Below are positions 12,526 to 24,612 of a stretch of DNA of 64,000 bases, one piece after another. How positions within the stretch are numbered: position 1 is the stretch's first letter; the number at the start of each line of letters is the position of its first letter. The notes below the pieces were generated by a model. It saw nothing but the letters and a program-made list of their open reading frames with translations. It was not told the DNA's origin and ran no database searches. The stretch covers positions 67,145,679-67,209,678 of the forward strand of contig NC_066317.1 in the NCBI RefSeq assembly GCF_022539315.1, in the 5' to 3' direction. A program made the translations under genes and the position numbers. The DNA comes from Serinus canaria. Lineage: Eukaryota; Chordata; Aves; Passeriformes; Fringillidae.

Positions 12526-15500
12526 TGTGACAAAGCTGTTTCCCTACTTGCAGTGTGTCTCGGGCACACACAGTGTTTTTCTGCAAGACAATCATTTATG
12601 AGATGTGTATTTAAGATATTCACATGCCTGAAGGTGGGAGAGGACAGAGTGGGATTGTTTGCTTTGTTCTGCAGAGGGCTTTGTGGTTCCAAGATCTCCT
12701 TGGTGAACTCCTAGAATTATTCCTGTAATTTCCTTATCAAAGCTTTGTCCCATATGACTTCCACGAAGGACATAGGCAATGTAAGGTGTAGGAGAAATAT
12801 GATTTTGTCTATTTTATGGTGAGTTTTTTAATTGAAGCAGCCAGGCTGGAAGTGCCCTGAAGCAGCTCTGGGTAAACTTAACAAAGTGAGTACATTGTGG
12901 TATTGTCTGTATTGAGCAGGCACTTTTTAATCTTTTTGATGTCTTAAGAGCTTTATGTGTCCCTCCCTCATTTTTTCCTCCAGAATGAAGGAATTTTCTC
13001 CACTTCAAAAAGAAAAAATAAAATATAAAACTTCCTATTTCCTACAGAATAGTTAAACAAACTGAATAACTACATAAATGCTCTGGCAATAATAACTGGC
13101 AGGTAACAAGGAGATTGCTGAAGGTAGTTGCAGGAATCCTGAGTGACCAGCAGTTGTGTCTGGTCTGGCTTCAGCTTCCTGGAATCTGCAGCTGTTTGGG
13201 TTTGTTTACCTTGCAGAAGGAAACACGTATTTTCCCTCAATGAAAGGAACTGCAATCTTTTGTTACTTGGCAAACACATCCCACAGATCTGAATGTGAGT
13301 CTGGTTTTGAAATGCTTTTTGATCCACACTTCTTTTGAAAGCTTCCTCAGTGCTTTCACTTGAGTACCTATTTCTTTATTTATTGTCTCAAGCAAATAAA
13401 GAAGAGACCTTTCTGATATATGTCCCCCAGCATCACTAAGGAACTCCATGACAGTTCCCCTCACTGCCTGGGTGGTTTTTATGACAATTCTCAGCTTGCT
13501 TTAGCCCATTCCTGCTTTTCTTCTTCCAGCTGCCTTTTTTGTCATACCCTGCTGACCACATCAGAGGTTCCCATGATGATTCTGAGCAGTGCAACCCTTC
13601 AAGGAGAGATTGCTGGACTGAAACTCAAGTGCCCAGTGTGCTTTGGAGCAGGGCTTTCTCCTTGCCAGCCCCTCCAGAGGATAAATGCCAAGATTTGTAC
13701 TGAAACTCAGGCTTTATAGTCAGATAGCCATGGAGCTGTAAGGACTGGTACTGTGGTGTCATAAATATAGAAAGGAGTAAAAGTATGTCAGCAAGTGAGT
13801 TGGTCCACTCATCATCAGCTGCATCATTCCTTGGGGTAGTTATTTCATTCCTTGAGGGATCTGAGATTTAAATATTTAGTCAAAAGACTGAGGCAGCTGG
13901 GATTTAAAAATCTAAAGTCACAGGTCTTCCCTCAAAACAACTGGTAGTTTTTGTTAGAGGCTCACTATACCAAAATTGTTATAAATATTAATCGTAATTG
14001 CATCACTCAAGCCTTGATTGTAGCCTTGAGAGCTCTAATTAAAGATCAGTGCATAGGAAAAAGTGGTGCAAAGGAGAAAAAGGATGGTGTTTGTGGTCTT
14101 AAGGTCAACAAGGAGTATATGGTGAGTTATCCCAGCAGTAAGACACAAATTTAAATAGACGCTGAGAAAGCTGTGTTAAAAAAATAAAAACCTTTCAAAA
14201 AAACTGGAGGAATAGGTAATCTGCGACAAGGCAGGTTTTAAAAAAATATTTGAAACTGATAATAGAAGTTCTTCATAAATGTTTAGAGTGACTTTTTCAG
14301 GAGTGGATGTGAAGAGTAGAAGTGTTGATAGGAAAAGCAGCTGATCAATCAGAGTGCAAAGTTGAAGGCTGATATCTTGTAGAAATCACAAGTCTAACAG
14401 GAACAGGGTAAATGATTTTTTAAAGCCTTGCACTTCCTGAGAGCTTTTTTGGGTATGCAAAGGATCAAGCCACACATTGTGGAGGGAAGGATTGCAATCA
14501 AAGCAAGGTGCCAAAACCAACACCTTGCATAGTGATGCCTGCAAGGATTGAGATCCCAGGCAGGTGGGGTGGTTGATTAGTATCAAGGTGAAGAAGCAGC
14601 CACACTTGATGTGTATTTATTTTTATCTCTCACTGATGATATAGTAGTCAGATTCCAGCAAAATTTGCCAAAGTCTGACATAGGAATGACAACCTGATGA
14701 ATAGAAAACGTGTGAATTTTTTTAAATCCTAAGTTTTTCCCTTATTTAAAAATATGTGCTTCTTCACAAGGCACTGTTTCTGAGTCTAGCTAGTTTTGAA
14801 GGATTTAAGATTCAAAGCTGTCAATTTTTCACAGATTGTGTGTATGACAAGTGATTTTGTAATGGATAGGTGGTGTGGGGTCAAAAAGAAGACCATCTAA
14901 GCCACAAAACACAGCATGAACCAGGATAATTCACTTATAAAGAAACTATATTATGTTTTATTCCATTTAACAGGGGTAAAAACAGGCTCAATCCACCCTG
15001 TCATCAAAATGTGGACTTTCCTGAAGCAGCACAGACTGTGATGCACTTGGAAGAAATAGAGTATTGAGGAAACACTGGAGTAACACCTTGGTAATAATTA
15101 GGGTTTGTGTACTGCTAAAACAACTCCTTTAGATCTGCTAATTCAATAGGTAAACTACAGCAATTGATGGAATTATGGATTATAAATTTAAATAATGAAT
15201 ATAGAGAACATTAAGGACTCCTTCTGCATTTCATCTGGAAAATCTTGAATTCAAAAAGATTTACAGAACCCAAACTTCTGAGTGAGAGCTTCAGGTCTCT
15301 TGCTCACATTTCCTCAATAACCATCCAGAATGCTGATTGCAAAACGTTGAATTCCTATGGTGAGGAAAAAAAAAATTACACACAGTTAAAGATCATATGG
15401 AAGCACAGGGTAGCAAAAAGGATTTATATTGATTATATCACCTTCATTTTGGCACAAGAAATGTCTGCATATGTAACTTCAGAAGAGTTTGGTACTGCAT

Positions 15501-16952
15501 GTTACTGATATGCTTTTTCCAAATGGGCGTTTTTAAAATTAAAAACAAGTTTAAAAACTCCCAATACTTGATAAGCAGAACTCTTTAGAGGGAGCAGGTG
15601 ATTACTATCTTTTATTTAAGGGTACATGATAGGATGATTTGCAAGAAATAATATTCTATTTCTCAGAGAGATGTTGATAAACCAATGACTAAAAGGAGAG
15701 CAGAACTCAGTAATATGTGGAAGGAATTGCTTTTCCATAGGCATAACAAGAAATAATTTCAATGATTTAGAAGTTATGTATGAGTTTTCTCTACTGTTTA
15801 ACTTTCTTACCTGATTAAAAACCATAAACTTGGCTGTGATAAATGGTCTCATACATCTATCACAACTGCTCAGAGAAAAATAGGTCTTAGGCATTTTAGG
15901 AATTTTTTAGCAGCTTTCAGGTTTTCATTTATAAATTTTATTTCCCCTCATGGGCATGCCCCATTAATCAACCACACATTGTAATTTTGGACCAAAAGTG
16001 GTCCCAACAATTTTCCTTTAATGACAGGTAATTCTTTCAGTACTGTTTCCATATTAGATCTGAAGAATGTGCTGTGCACATGAAAGAAAATTCAGCTTCT
16101 TGTATGAGGAGAATTTCTCCAGGTCTGTAGGCTTTGAAAGTACTTTGGGACCTGCAATTTGGGGTTTTGTTTCTTTGGCTCTTTTTTTTTTTTTTTAGGT
16201 TTTTTTAGCCATCAATTACTGATTATATAATTTTACCACCACTTACACCTATTATAGTATCTGTATTAATAAATTGGTTCACTCCCTGTTTATCTGCAGG
16301 GCTCTAGATCCTACCTTACTGTACTATAAACACATAATTTCATTCCTGAGGTCTACCATGTAGGAAGGAAGATAATTTCCCTTGCTAGAAAACTCAGCAA
16401 CAGGACAAATGAGAAGTGCATTTAAAAAGAAAAAAAAAAAAAAGGGAAAAAGGAAAAATTATTTAAAAGTCAAAAGGATGCAAAGAAATAGGACCAATCA
16501 ATGTAACTATCTGGATTTCTATCAGCCAGGTTTTAGCTTGGTGTCAGCATTTGGGGTAAGGAAGAGAAGAGTGATTTGATTTAGGAATCAGAGACCCTCA
16601 CATCCACCTGAATCCTACCACTGGTACAGTGTGCTCAGAGGGATTCTGTGTGAGCTCAGGGTGGCTGTGTCGGGGTGAACATGAAAAGCCATCAGGAAAG
16701 AACCCTTGGGGTTGAGCAGCCTCAGTCCCCAAAGCCTCAGGTGACATGCAAGCAGCATCTCCTCTGCTGGAGGGAACATTTGATGTGAGAAATGTTGCCT
16801 CACTGTGCTCTGTGAAGGACTCTCATAGGATTGATCTCAGGAGGGACAGGATTTCAGTCCTGTGTTCTGAGGTGGAGCTTTAAACCCTTTGTGACAGCCT
16901 GTGAGTGCCCCTCTCTGTGCCAGCACCACGGTGTTCTCTGCTGTGGCTGTGT
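12526..16952. other. Non-coding stretch, nothing recognised
   Basis: A 4.4-kb repeat-poor, AT-rich block. T-rich and A-rich runs occur near 16183-16206 and 16425-16450. No exon or named element was found. Confidence 0.45.
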
Positions 16953-17034
16953 GGGGACAGGGGACGGGGACAGGGGACGGGGACAGGGGATGGGGACAGG
17001 GGACAGGGACAGGGGACAGGGACAGGGGATGGGG
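16953..17034. repeat. G-rich minisatellite, GGGGACA/GGGGACG units
   Basis: About twelve copies of a 6-7-base unit (GGGGACA, GGGGACG, GGGGAT, GGGACA). Runs of three or four guanines recur every few bases on the plus strand, so it satisfies the usual pattern for G-quadruplex formation. It makes long artificial open frames on both strands. Confidence 0.93.
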
Positions 17035-17649
17035 CTGCCACCTCTGTGCTCTGCTGCACACAATAACAAGAGTCACCCTGATCACTCCCTGCTCCAGCTG
17101 TGGTTGTAGTTACAGGAAAGGAAGCAGCAACTCCTTTATTATTCCCTGTTGTAGAAAGGGAAGGTTTTATGAGAGGTGGGAGCAGGACACAGGCCTTGTG
17201 ATTCACCAGCCAGACTAGCTGAGGTAAGATATTTTATTTAAAAGGCCAAGTCATTTACTCCTCCTTCTGAGAAAGGAAAGCTGAGCTCAGGCAGCATTCT
17301 TGGTGAGCAGTACTGAAATCCTTTTCTTCCTGGGATGGTTGCTTCTTGGGGAACAGCTCCTGGGAAGGTGACACCTCCTGGTGGCTCCTGTGCCACTCTT
17401 GCTGCCTGTCCCAGTCTCATCTTGCCCAGTGCCAGCCTGCTTTAGCAAGAAACAGGGGCAGATCTCCACTTGCCCCTACTCCTGTAGGAGCTGAGGGTTG
17501 GTTTGGGACACTCCCAGCACCTCACTCTCAGATCCTGTTGCATTTTTGCTATCATCCTTCAGTCTCCATGGCAACCCTCCATGCAGCACAGCCTCCTTAC
17601 ACACCCTACTGGATTTTTTGGGATTTTGTGGCTGCACCAGTTGTTGGTT
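17035..17649. other. Non-coding stretch, nothing recognised
   Basis: Moderately GC-rich. It might include internal or flanking sequence of the LTR that follows, but I could not establish this. Confidence 0.4.
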
Positions 17650-18176
17650 TCTCTGGGTCTGGATTGAAGGCACTTGAGACAGCAGTTCATGTTCAGACTC
17701 AGGTGTTTATTATTTCTTATCAGTGAAACAGTCTCACTGCTGTGAGTTCTGCAGCTTTTCATTAGAAGGCACAAAATGCCCAACAATCTCTTATTCCAAG
17801 GGCTTTTAAGACTAAACTATCCAATTAAGAACTGACACCTGGATTATTTTCCCTTTTAACCCAATAACTGATTCCTGGAAGCCCACAATGGGGACTTTTC
17901 TGCCCAATTACAAAATGCCACCCAAACCCCTGAAGAAGGAGGAAGAAGAAACATGAAGAAGAAACCCAGGGTGACACCCTGTGCCCTCCATCTTGCTGCC
18001 ATCCACAACATACTAAAAATCCCAAACTCATAAATTTCTCACCAAGTGATACACCTACACTACTATCTATAATCTATTTCACACTTCTGTGGATTCTAGT
18101 CTATCTTGAAACTTTCTCCATGAATGAGGGTGAAAGTCAGTGCTCCCCTGGGGGTCAGGGCACCCCAGAGCAGACA
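17650..18176 (-). mobile_element. Probable LTR (songbird ERV type), reverse orientation
   Basis: Read on the minus strand the element would start TGTCTGCTCTGGGGTGCC (end at 18176) and run to a poly(A)-signal region seen on the plus strand as TTTATTATTTCTTATCAG (about 17705). I recognise the internal sequence as a frequent songbird dispersed LTR-like repeat. The end near 17650 is approximate and no target-site duplication was found. Confidence 0.5.
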
Positions 18177-18958
18177 AAAAAATATTCCCTGTGCTTTGGG
18201 TTCCCAAAGGTTTTCTCTACTATTTTTATTTTGTTCTGTTTTCCTTCAGAAATAGTTCCTTTATTACAGACAATGAGCCTGCTGTGCTGCCAGATGAACA
18301 CGTGGGCAGCTCTTTCTGGGTCGAAATCATGCACTAATAATCAAGCATTGTTTTCCCCACTGTTTCCTGAGGTTACTTTAGAAATCCATGTTGGTAGTGC
18401 TCATGGCACGGCACTGGTGTTTGCACTGCTGAATCTACACACAAACCAAGGACAATTAGGATCTATGCACTCATGCATGATCCTTTTGGAGCCATTGTAC
18501 AATATTTATGGCTTTTTATGCTTCATCTGTTCTGAATTACATGTCTCGTTCAGCTGGAGCCCTGTTGAAAGCCTTGAGCAGAGGGTGAGGCTATTACTGA
18601 GCAGTTTATTCAGGACAGCATGAATTTTGCAGTATTGCTACCAACTTCAGATCCTTATGAATACAGTTCCCCCAGTCCCCATGATGCACTGTCAAAGATT
18701 AAAAAAATATCATAGGGCAGCCTGAAGCAACCAACATCTGCTTCTGGACGTGTCATATTAGCAGTGACATTGCCCCCAGGAAATCACTTCTTTTCTTCTG
18801 GTGGGATTTTATCTCTCTGCTTCCTAAAAAGTGTTTTTGCAAATAAGAAAAGGGAAAGAAGAAGGGTGAGAACAAAAGAGAAGGAAAAGAAAATAAAAAA
18901 GCCCTGCAACAAAACAAAAGGAAATTAGAAACAAAATTAAAATAATTAATAAAATAAA
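18177..18958. other. Non-coding stretch, nothing recognised
   Basis: No gene seen. The last 120 bp (18838-18958) becomes A-rich and purine-rich and grades into the pentanucleotide tract. Confidence 0.45.
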
Positions 18959-19456
18959 ATAAGTGAAAAGAAGGGAAGGGAAGGGAAGGGAAGGGAAGGG
19001 AAGGGAAGGGAAGGAAGGGAAGGGAAGGGAAGGGAAGGGAAGGGAAGGGAAGGGAAGGGAAGGGAAGGGAGGGAAGGGAGGAAGGGAAGGGAAGGGAGGG
19101 AAGGGAGGGACGGGAAGGGAAGGGAGGGAAAGGGAAGGGAAGGGCGAAGGGAACGGGAAGGGAAAAGGGACGGGAAGGGAAGGGCAACCGGGAAGGGAAG
19201 GTTAATGGGAAGGGAAGATTTCTTCGGATCAGGAAGAGGATAGGTAAAGAGAAAAGGGAAGGAAAAGGGAAAGGCGAGCCGGGAAGGGAAAGAGGAAGAA
19301 AAGAAAAGAAAAGAAAAGAAAGAAGAAAAGAAAAGAAAAGAAAAGAAAGAACCAAGCAAAAGAAAAGAAAGAAGAAGAAAAGAAAAGAAAAGAAAAGAAA
19401 AGAAAAGAAAAGAAAAGAAATAGAAAAGAAAAGAAAAGAAAAGAAAAGAAAGAAAC
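18959..19456. repeat. Polypurine microsatellite: (AAGGG)n then (AAAAG)n
   Basis: About 240 bp of AAGGG pentamers (18965-19205, with scattered interruptions such as GGGAGGG and GGGACGG), a short degenerate bridge (19206-19295), then about 150 bp of AAAAG pentamers with short interruptions (19296-19452). Almost every base on the plus strand is a purine. The complementary strand gives long frames rich in Phe, Ser, Pro and Leu that are artefacts of the repeat. Confidence 0.97.
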
Positions 19457-19769
19457 TCCAGTTGACAGCTGATGAAGAGTCCTTGGAAAACAAATAAAAA
19501 GTGACTTTACAGTTACCACACTGCTTCCCATTGCCCATTTGAAGGAGCTCAATCAAAGTGTGCAGACCAGGCATTTAACCCAGCCTGACCTCCCTGTAAC
19601 CTGCCCATGTCGTGCCTCCTCTGGTGTCTTGGTCCTGTCTGAGTGTTGAGAGGATTGTTTCCAGGAACACTTAAAGGGTGAGGCTCCACAAGTAAACACT
19701 GGCATCCAACAACTCAAAAAGACCTGGAGATTCCCAAGCCCACTTTGTTCATGGTGTCCAGTGGAACAT

Positions 19770-19887
19770 TTGGTCTGTCCCAGTGGTGCTGGCTGTGGCA
19801 CTTGGTGCCGTGGTTTACTCGACATGGTTTACTTGACTCAGAGGATGAGCTTGATGATCTTGTAGGTCCTGAGGATCTTGTAGGTCC
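19770..19887 (+). mobile_element. CR1 LINE fragment, left part, interrupted by an LTR
   Basis: The blocks GGCTGTGGCACTTGGTGCC, GTGGTTTACT, TTGACTCAGAGGATGAGC and GATGATCTTGTAGGTCCTG resemble the last third of a CR1 tail but stop before the usual TTTTCCAACC end. That missing end appears at 20491-20549, beyond the LTR, so the two pieces look like one split copy. The resemblance is weaker than in other copies. Confidence 0.5.
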
Positions 19888-20474
19888 TGACACCTTGGGA
19901 CTCTGGCTGGTCATAGTGACCCCAAGATCAAGAAAGTCTCTTTTCCCAGCCTGGCAGTCAAAGAAGGAGTCAGAACTCTTCATTTCTCAGTCTCAAGGTT
20001 GTTTATTGTGTCTTATCTATAAAATTCTTTCTCCTGACCTGCCGAGGTCCACCCAGCAGGACAGAGAGAGTCATTCCTCCTGCCCCCATGGCAGTGTTAT
20101 CCTTTATACTAAAAACTACCTGTAAAATATTTACAATATTACTTCCCAGTACCTATCACCTGTGTTAGACAGTGAGCTTCTGCTCTAAACCAGTCTGAAA
20201 GGGCCAACATCACCCAGAAGATGGAGGCCAAGGAGAAGAAGGAGAATGGCTGGACACGCCCAGATTCCTCCATCTTGGCCCCTGTGATAAATTCACCATC
20301 ATTCTGCTTAAACTGTCATAGGTTGTAATTCTTCATATAAACGTTGGTAATTGTTTTTTCCAAGGGGTAAATTAAAGGCACAGGGGTCTTGGGCTCTGTG
20401 CCAAGGTCTCTGAGCCCCCTGGGCAGGGGCTCAAGCCCTCCAGGGCAGCCAGAGGAATTTCCTGGGTTCTGACA
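19888..20474 (-). mobile_element. LTR (songbird ERV type), reverse orientation
   Basis: On the minus strand it starts TGTCAGAACCCAGG and ends GGTGTCA. Poly(A)-signal-like sequence appears on the plus strand as GTTGTTTATTGTGTC (about 19998). Blocks such as CTGACCTGCCGAGGTCCACC, CACCCAGAAGATGGAGGCC and GGACACGCCCAGATTCCTCC are ones I recognise from a common songbird LTR. Exact ends are uncertain because the flanking CR1 contains near-duplicate words. Confidence 0.6.
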
Positions 20475-20549
20475 CTGATGATCTCTAGGGCCTGATGATC
20501 TTGTAGGTCTTTTCCAACCCTAAGGATTCTGTGATTTCGTGATTCTGTG
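20475..20549 (+). mobile_element. CR1 LINE fragment, right part (3' tail)
   Basis: CCTGATGATCTTGTAGGTC, TTTTCCAACCCTAAGGATTC and TGTGATTTCGTGATTCTGTG form the canonical CR1 terminus. It appears to be the 3' end of the CR1 piece at 19770-19887, separated from it by the LTR. Confidence 0.75.
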
Positions 20550-20813
20550 CACCATCCCATTGGAAAATTGAGTTTTGATTGTTTTACGTCACAAAGATCG
20601 TGTGGGGATAAAACTCTCTGAAACCCATGAAGAGTTCAGCTCATTGAGTCATCAGTAGGACAGCTTGGAAATAATGTTTTACATTACAAAATGGCATTAT
20701 AATTTATTAAAATTTTAAAATCTGATGGGGGGGTTTTGGTGAAATTTCCCAAGAGAGGAAAGTTTCTTGCAGATAATTGTGGAAAAAGTGAATGGTGAAA
20801 GTAGCACAAGTCT

Positions 20814-20823
20814 TCTCGCGAGA
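20814..20823. promoter_or_regulatory. TCTCGCGAGA palindrome (BANP-type motif)
   Basis: The ten-base palindrome TCTCGCGAGA equals the core element bound by BANP at vertebrate CpG-island promoters. It is followed by GCGC, so several CpGs cluster here in otherwise CpG-poor DNA. There is no obvious CpG island or first exon next to it, so function is only a possibility. Confidence 0.35.
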
Positions 20824-21900
20824 GCGCTTCTGTGGAGAGAGGAAGCTGGAAATCTGAAAGCTCTGCAACTGAAGGCAGGCTGGAACAAATGCCTTCAGTG
20901 CCTGGACTCTTAATCCAGTCTCTAAATTATAACTGACCTGTGCTTATGTTAAAAAACCCCCCAACAACTGAATGAGTTAGTTTTGTCTAGAAGGGTGTCT
21001 TAGAGCTGAAATATGTCAGGAGATTTTACAGATATGAGCTCTCACCTGATCCTGAAGCTTGGGATTATAGAGGAAATTCATTCCTACACAAGGAACCTAA
21101 TTGTCCCAAGGTGCAGGATCATAAATATAAATAATTCGACATTTCCAAATAAGTAAATAAAACAAAGGTATAGTAAAGTGCTTTTGCTTTCATGGAGAAC
21201 ATGAAATGAAACAGTACCTGGAAAAGAAAAGGCATAGAATGTTCCTTCCTTAATCAGGAAGATTTGATATTTTGCAGAAAGGACATTTTCAGGAATTCAG
21301 GGTACTTCTTCTGAGAAATGAAGCAACATTTCCTCTTAAAAGAGAAAATTTACTTCTACTTTTTTGAGTCTGTCCTTAAAGATAAAAAATCTTTGTACAA
21401 ATTAAATGTTAGTGAAAATGGTATAAGAAAAAAAGAAAGTTTTACATACAGAAGGATAAAGCCAGAAGATAGATTAAGCAGAATAATTAATAGAAATATG
21501 CCCAACAATTCTTCCTCTTGCTTGTTTTCCTGAAAAATCATTGCCTGCCTTATCAGGTAGGATAAATGTCCACTGCTAAGTCCCCTGACACAAAATACAT
21601 TTTATTTTGTGACTGAAATTTCTTTTGCACTGAGCCAACCAGCTTTTTATGAAATGAAAGCTGAGTGCAGTTCTCAGGAAGAGCACTCAGGAGCTCTGCT
21701 GCACTGACAAAAAAATTACATTACTGTCCTAAAAGGTCTTGAATCCTCAGTTTGGCAGACTGGGGCACAGATCTCACATTATTACTTGTATTTGATTGGA
21801 AAAAGAACTAAAACTCTGCTTCAGCAAAAAACAGTTAGGGGCAAAAGTCAAATGTGATATGGGCATTGTAGTGAATGGACTACACAGCCATTAACACTTT

Positions 21901-21925
21901 GAACAGCTACAAGCTGTAGCTGTTC
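21901..21925. repeat. Perfect 11-bp inverted repeat, 3-nt loop
   Basis: GAACAGCTACA and its exact complement TGTAGCTGTTC are separated by AGC. It may be a chance hairpin. Confidence 0.6.
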
Positions 21926-23385
21926 TTCCCCCATATTTTAATTCTCATAATGAAAAAATGTCCTTTTTTTGCTCCTTCAGGTGTTACCTATGAAGAATCA
22001 AGGAGTACTGTTTCAGCATGAGTGAGTTACATCTGCAGAAATAAAGTGAACACCTAAAGCTCTGGAAGAAGATTTGTGATTTTTAACTTTGTTCTTACAA
22101 TGAAAACATCTTTTCTCTCACATGAAATACCTTTGTATAAAAAGGAGGCAAAGATTTGTCTGCAATCTAAAGGTCATCAAATTCATTGTCACCTTGTGTT
22201 TTATTTCAAGTTAATGCCTTGCACTGCTTTCACCAACACAGCAGACTAATATTTTCTAAGAGAAAAGAAAATAAAAAATGGCAAGCAATTCCTTCAAACA
22301 GAATCTTAGAAATCAAAGCGCTCAGCAATCCACACGTAATTTTTCCTTAGGAGAAAGAAGAATAGAAATGAGCTGCAAATGTTGTGTTTTATTCCTGTAG
22401 CTAATTCTTGAGTCTTAATCCATGGATTTATCTAGACTAATACTACTGTAGAAAGAAAAAAAAAAAAAAAAAAGAAAAGGAGAGGTGAAAAATGTTAGTC
22501 ACCTCATTTAAGGCACTCTCCTACTGAATGACTTGTTACAACCTTTAAGGCTTCTGCTCTGATCACAGAACAAAGAGAGGCTTTTCAGGTGCATGGTTCA
22601 AAGCACAGGCAGCAGATTTTTGCCTGAACTGCCCTGTGACAGAGCCTGTATCAGTGGGCAGGAGCAAAGGGAGCTGTTCTCTGAACATGACTGAGCTGGG
22701 TATCACTGCACAGCACAGAGATGCCCCAGTGACAACATGAAGTAAAGCTTCCACGCTGATGAATGGCACAAAGTATTCCCAAGATGAGTGGCTGAAGTAT
22801 GGAATTACAACAGTGCTGGATATCTGCCCTGTGTGGCATCACATACCTTATTCTTTTGTTTCAAGTCAGATAGTGCAGTTATTGCAGATGAGTGAGAGGG
22901 CTTTGAGTTTAAGTGCCAGAGGCTAAAGAGATTTTGCCTCAGGATAAAATACAGGAATTATTTAAGAACTGAAAAGGATTGTAAATTTAATAACAATCAT
23001 GAATAAATTAAACCAGCTTAATTAAAAAATTATAAAATGATAGGTTCTGTAAGAAAAGCCTGACTGTGGAAATTGTTCTGCTCACGTGGAAACGTTTAAC
23101 TTTTCCCATCCCAGTGCCTGCCTTAGAGATGATATTGTTACCTTTTTTAAAAATTGTGCTAACACAGTGTCTTTATTCTCCATCTTCTTTCAGTAAATGC
23201 CACAGTTACCCAGTCCAGTTGTAGTTATGCACATTTTACACCCCACTGATTCACCTTTCTCTTCATGGCAGGCAGCTGGGAGGAGCACAGAGAAATTACC
23301 TGAGCAGCCAGGGACTGGGGCAGGAAGGTAAAGCCCTGATGGAATTAAATGTGACCAGGGACATCAGGAGCAACATGAAAAGCTT

Positions 23386-23536
23386 TAAAACACTCTGTGA
23401 TTCTAAGAACCCAAAACACTCTGTGATTCTAAGAACTACAGTCATGAGCAAGGAGTAACAAACAAACCTCCCAGGCCTGTCTTTTGTTTCCCTGGATATT
23501 TCTCCCTGTCTTCTGTTTCCCTGGATATTTCTCCCT
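23386..23536. repeat. Two adjacent short tandem duplications
   Basis: A 26-27-bp unit containing CACTCTGTGATTCTAAGAAC is present twice (about 23391-23440). A 29-bp unit containing TTTCCCTGGATATTTCTCCC is also present twice (about 23478-23536), with one or two differences between copies. Confidence 0.85.
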
Positions 23537-24248
23537 GAATAGCCACAGATACCACTCCAGGAGTTCACTCCTATTGTTTCAGGCAACTGTTTCCCTGTTA
23601 ACCATAATTATCTGCTCCAAACTCTGTTTCTGACTTCATCTCTTCTGGTTGCTCTTTCCCTGTGTCTTGCTGAGACACAGAACTTTACTCTGTGTTTGGT
23701 TCATTGCACAGAATCCATTACTTCACTGGCAATAAGTGAGAAATGACATATTGCTGATCACACAGCCTAATAAAATCCAGGTGTTTGGTAGCTGAAATCC
23801 AGAGTGAGTTGTGGTTTTTTCCATACCAAAGGACTTGACTTCTCCTGGAATTGCATTTTGCATTTTCTTACCATTTGTTTTCCTTCTGTCATGTATTTCT
23901 CATGTACCTGCCATTTGCTTATATTCTGCCATCACATTTACTACCCATTTTTTTATTAAATTAATAAAGCTGTTATCCCTGAAAGACCCCAGAGACCATC
24001 TGAGGTTCAGCTGGGTTTGGTGCTCCCTTGATAATTCTGGTGCACACTCAGCAGTTGCTAGGCCAGACCCTTCCTGCTTTCCTGTACATGGTCCAATGTT
24101 AGAAGCAGAATCCTCTTGTATTTATTTACATGAATATAGATCTTACTAATCAACAATTGCCACCTAAGTGGCTCATTTCAGACTCAACCACTAAACTACT
24201 TAAACAGGCAGAGCAGAAACATGATATTTTAACATGTTAAGTGAAATA
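23537..24248. other. Non-coding stretch, nothing recognised
   Basis: A plus-strand open frame of about 110 codons (23811-24149) has no recognisable domain and is probably chance. Confidence 0.4.
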
Positions 24249-24460
24249 ATAGGATCACAGAACCATAGAACGGCCTAGGTTGGAGGGGATCTCAAAGATC
24301 ATCCAGTTCCAACCCACTGCCACGGGCTGGGACACCTTAAACCACACCAGGATGCTCCAAGCCCCATCCTACACCTGAACACTTGCAGGGATAGGACAGC
24401 CACAGTTTTTCTGGACAACCTGTTCCATGTTACTGGCATTTAAGGTTTTAAAACTCCTTT
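24249..24460 (-). mobile_element. CR1 LINE fragment, 3' end
   Basis: AGGATCACAGAACCATAGAA, CGGCCTAGGTTGGAGGGGAT, CTCAAAGATCATCCAGTTCC, AACCCACTGCCACGGGCTGG and GGACAGCCACAGTTTTTCTG are the reverse complement of a CR1 tail of another subfamily. Confidence 0.92.
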
Positions 24461-24612
24461 TTCCAAGTGGCTGAACAAGTTTAAAACTTACTGGCTTTTT
24501 GTTTTTTCATTTCATTTTTGTGTGATGACATATTACATAGGTTTTAGTCTTATTCTACAATTTCCAGCAACTTCCACTGGAAAAAAAATAACATATTTGT
24601 CACCGTCATATT

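Larger units (their letters stand above)
20550..23390. other. Non-coding stretch with a few small motifs
   Basis: No gene recognised. It contains the TCTCGCGAGA motif (20814), a small hairpin (21901-21925) and an A-run at about 22450-22473. Confidence 0.45.

Noticed and set aside
16831..17218. Overlapping frames of 70-108 codons on both strands
   Set aside because: They are caused by the G-rich minisatellite at 16953-17034.
18753..19574. A 273-codon minus-strand frame rich in Phe, Ser, Pro and Leu
   Set aside because: It is a translation of the AAGGG/AAAAG pentamer tract. A five-base repeat without stops is open over its whole length.
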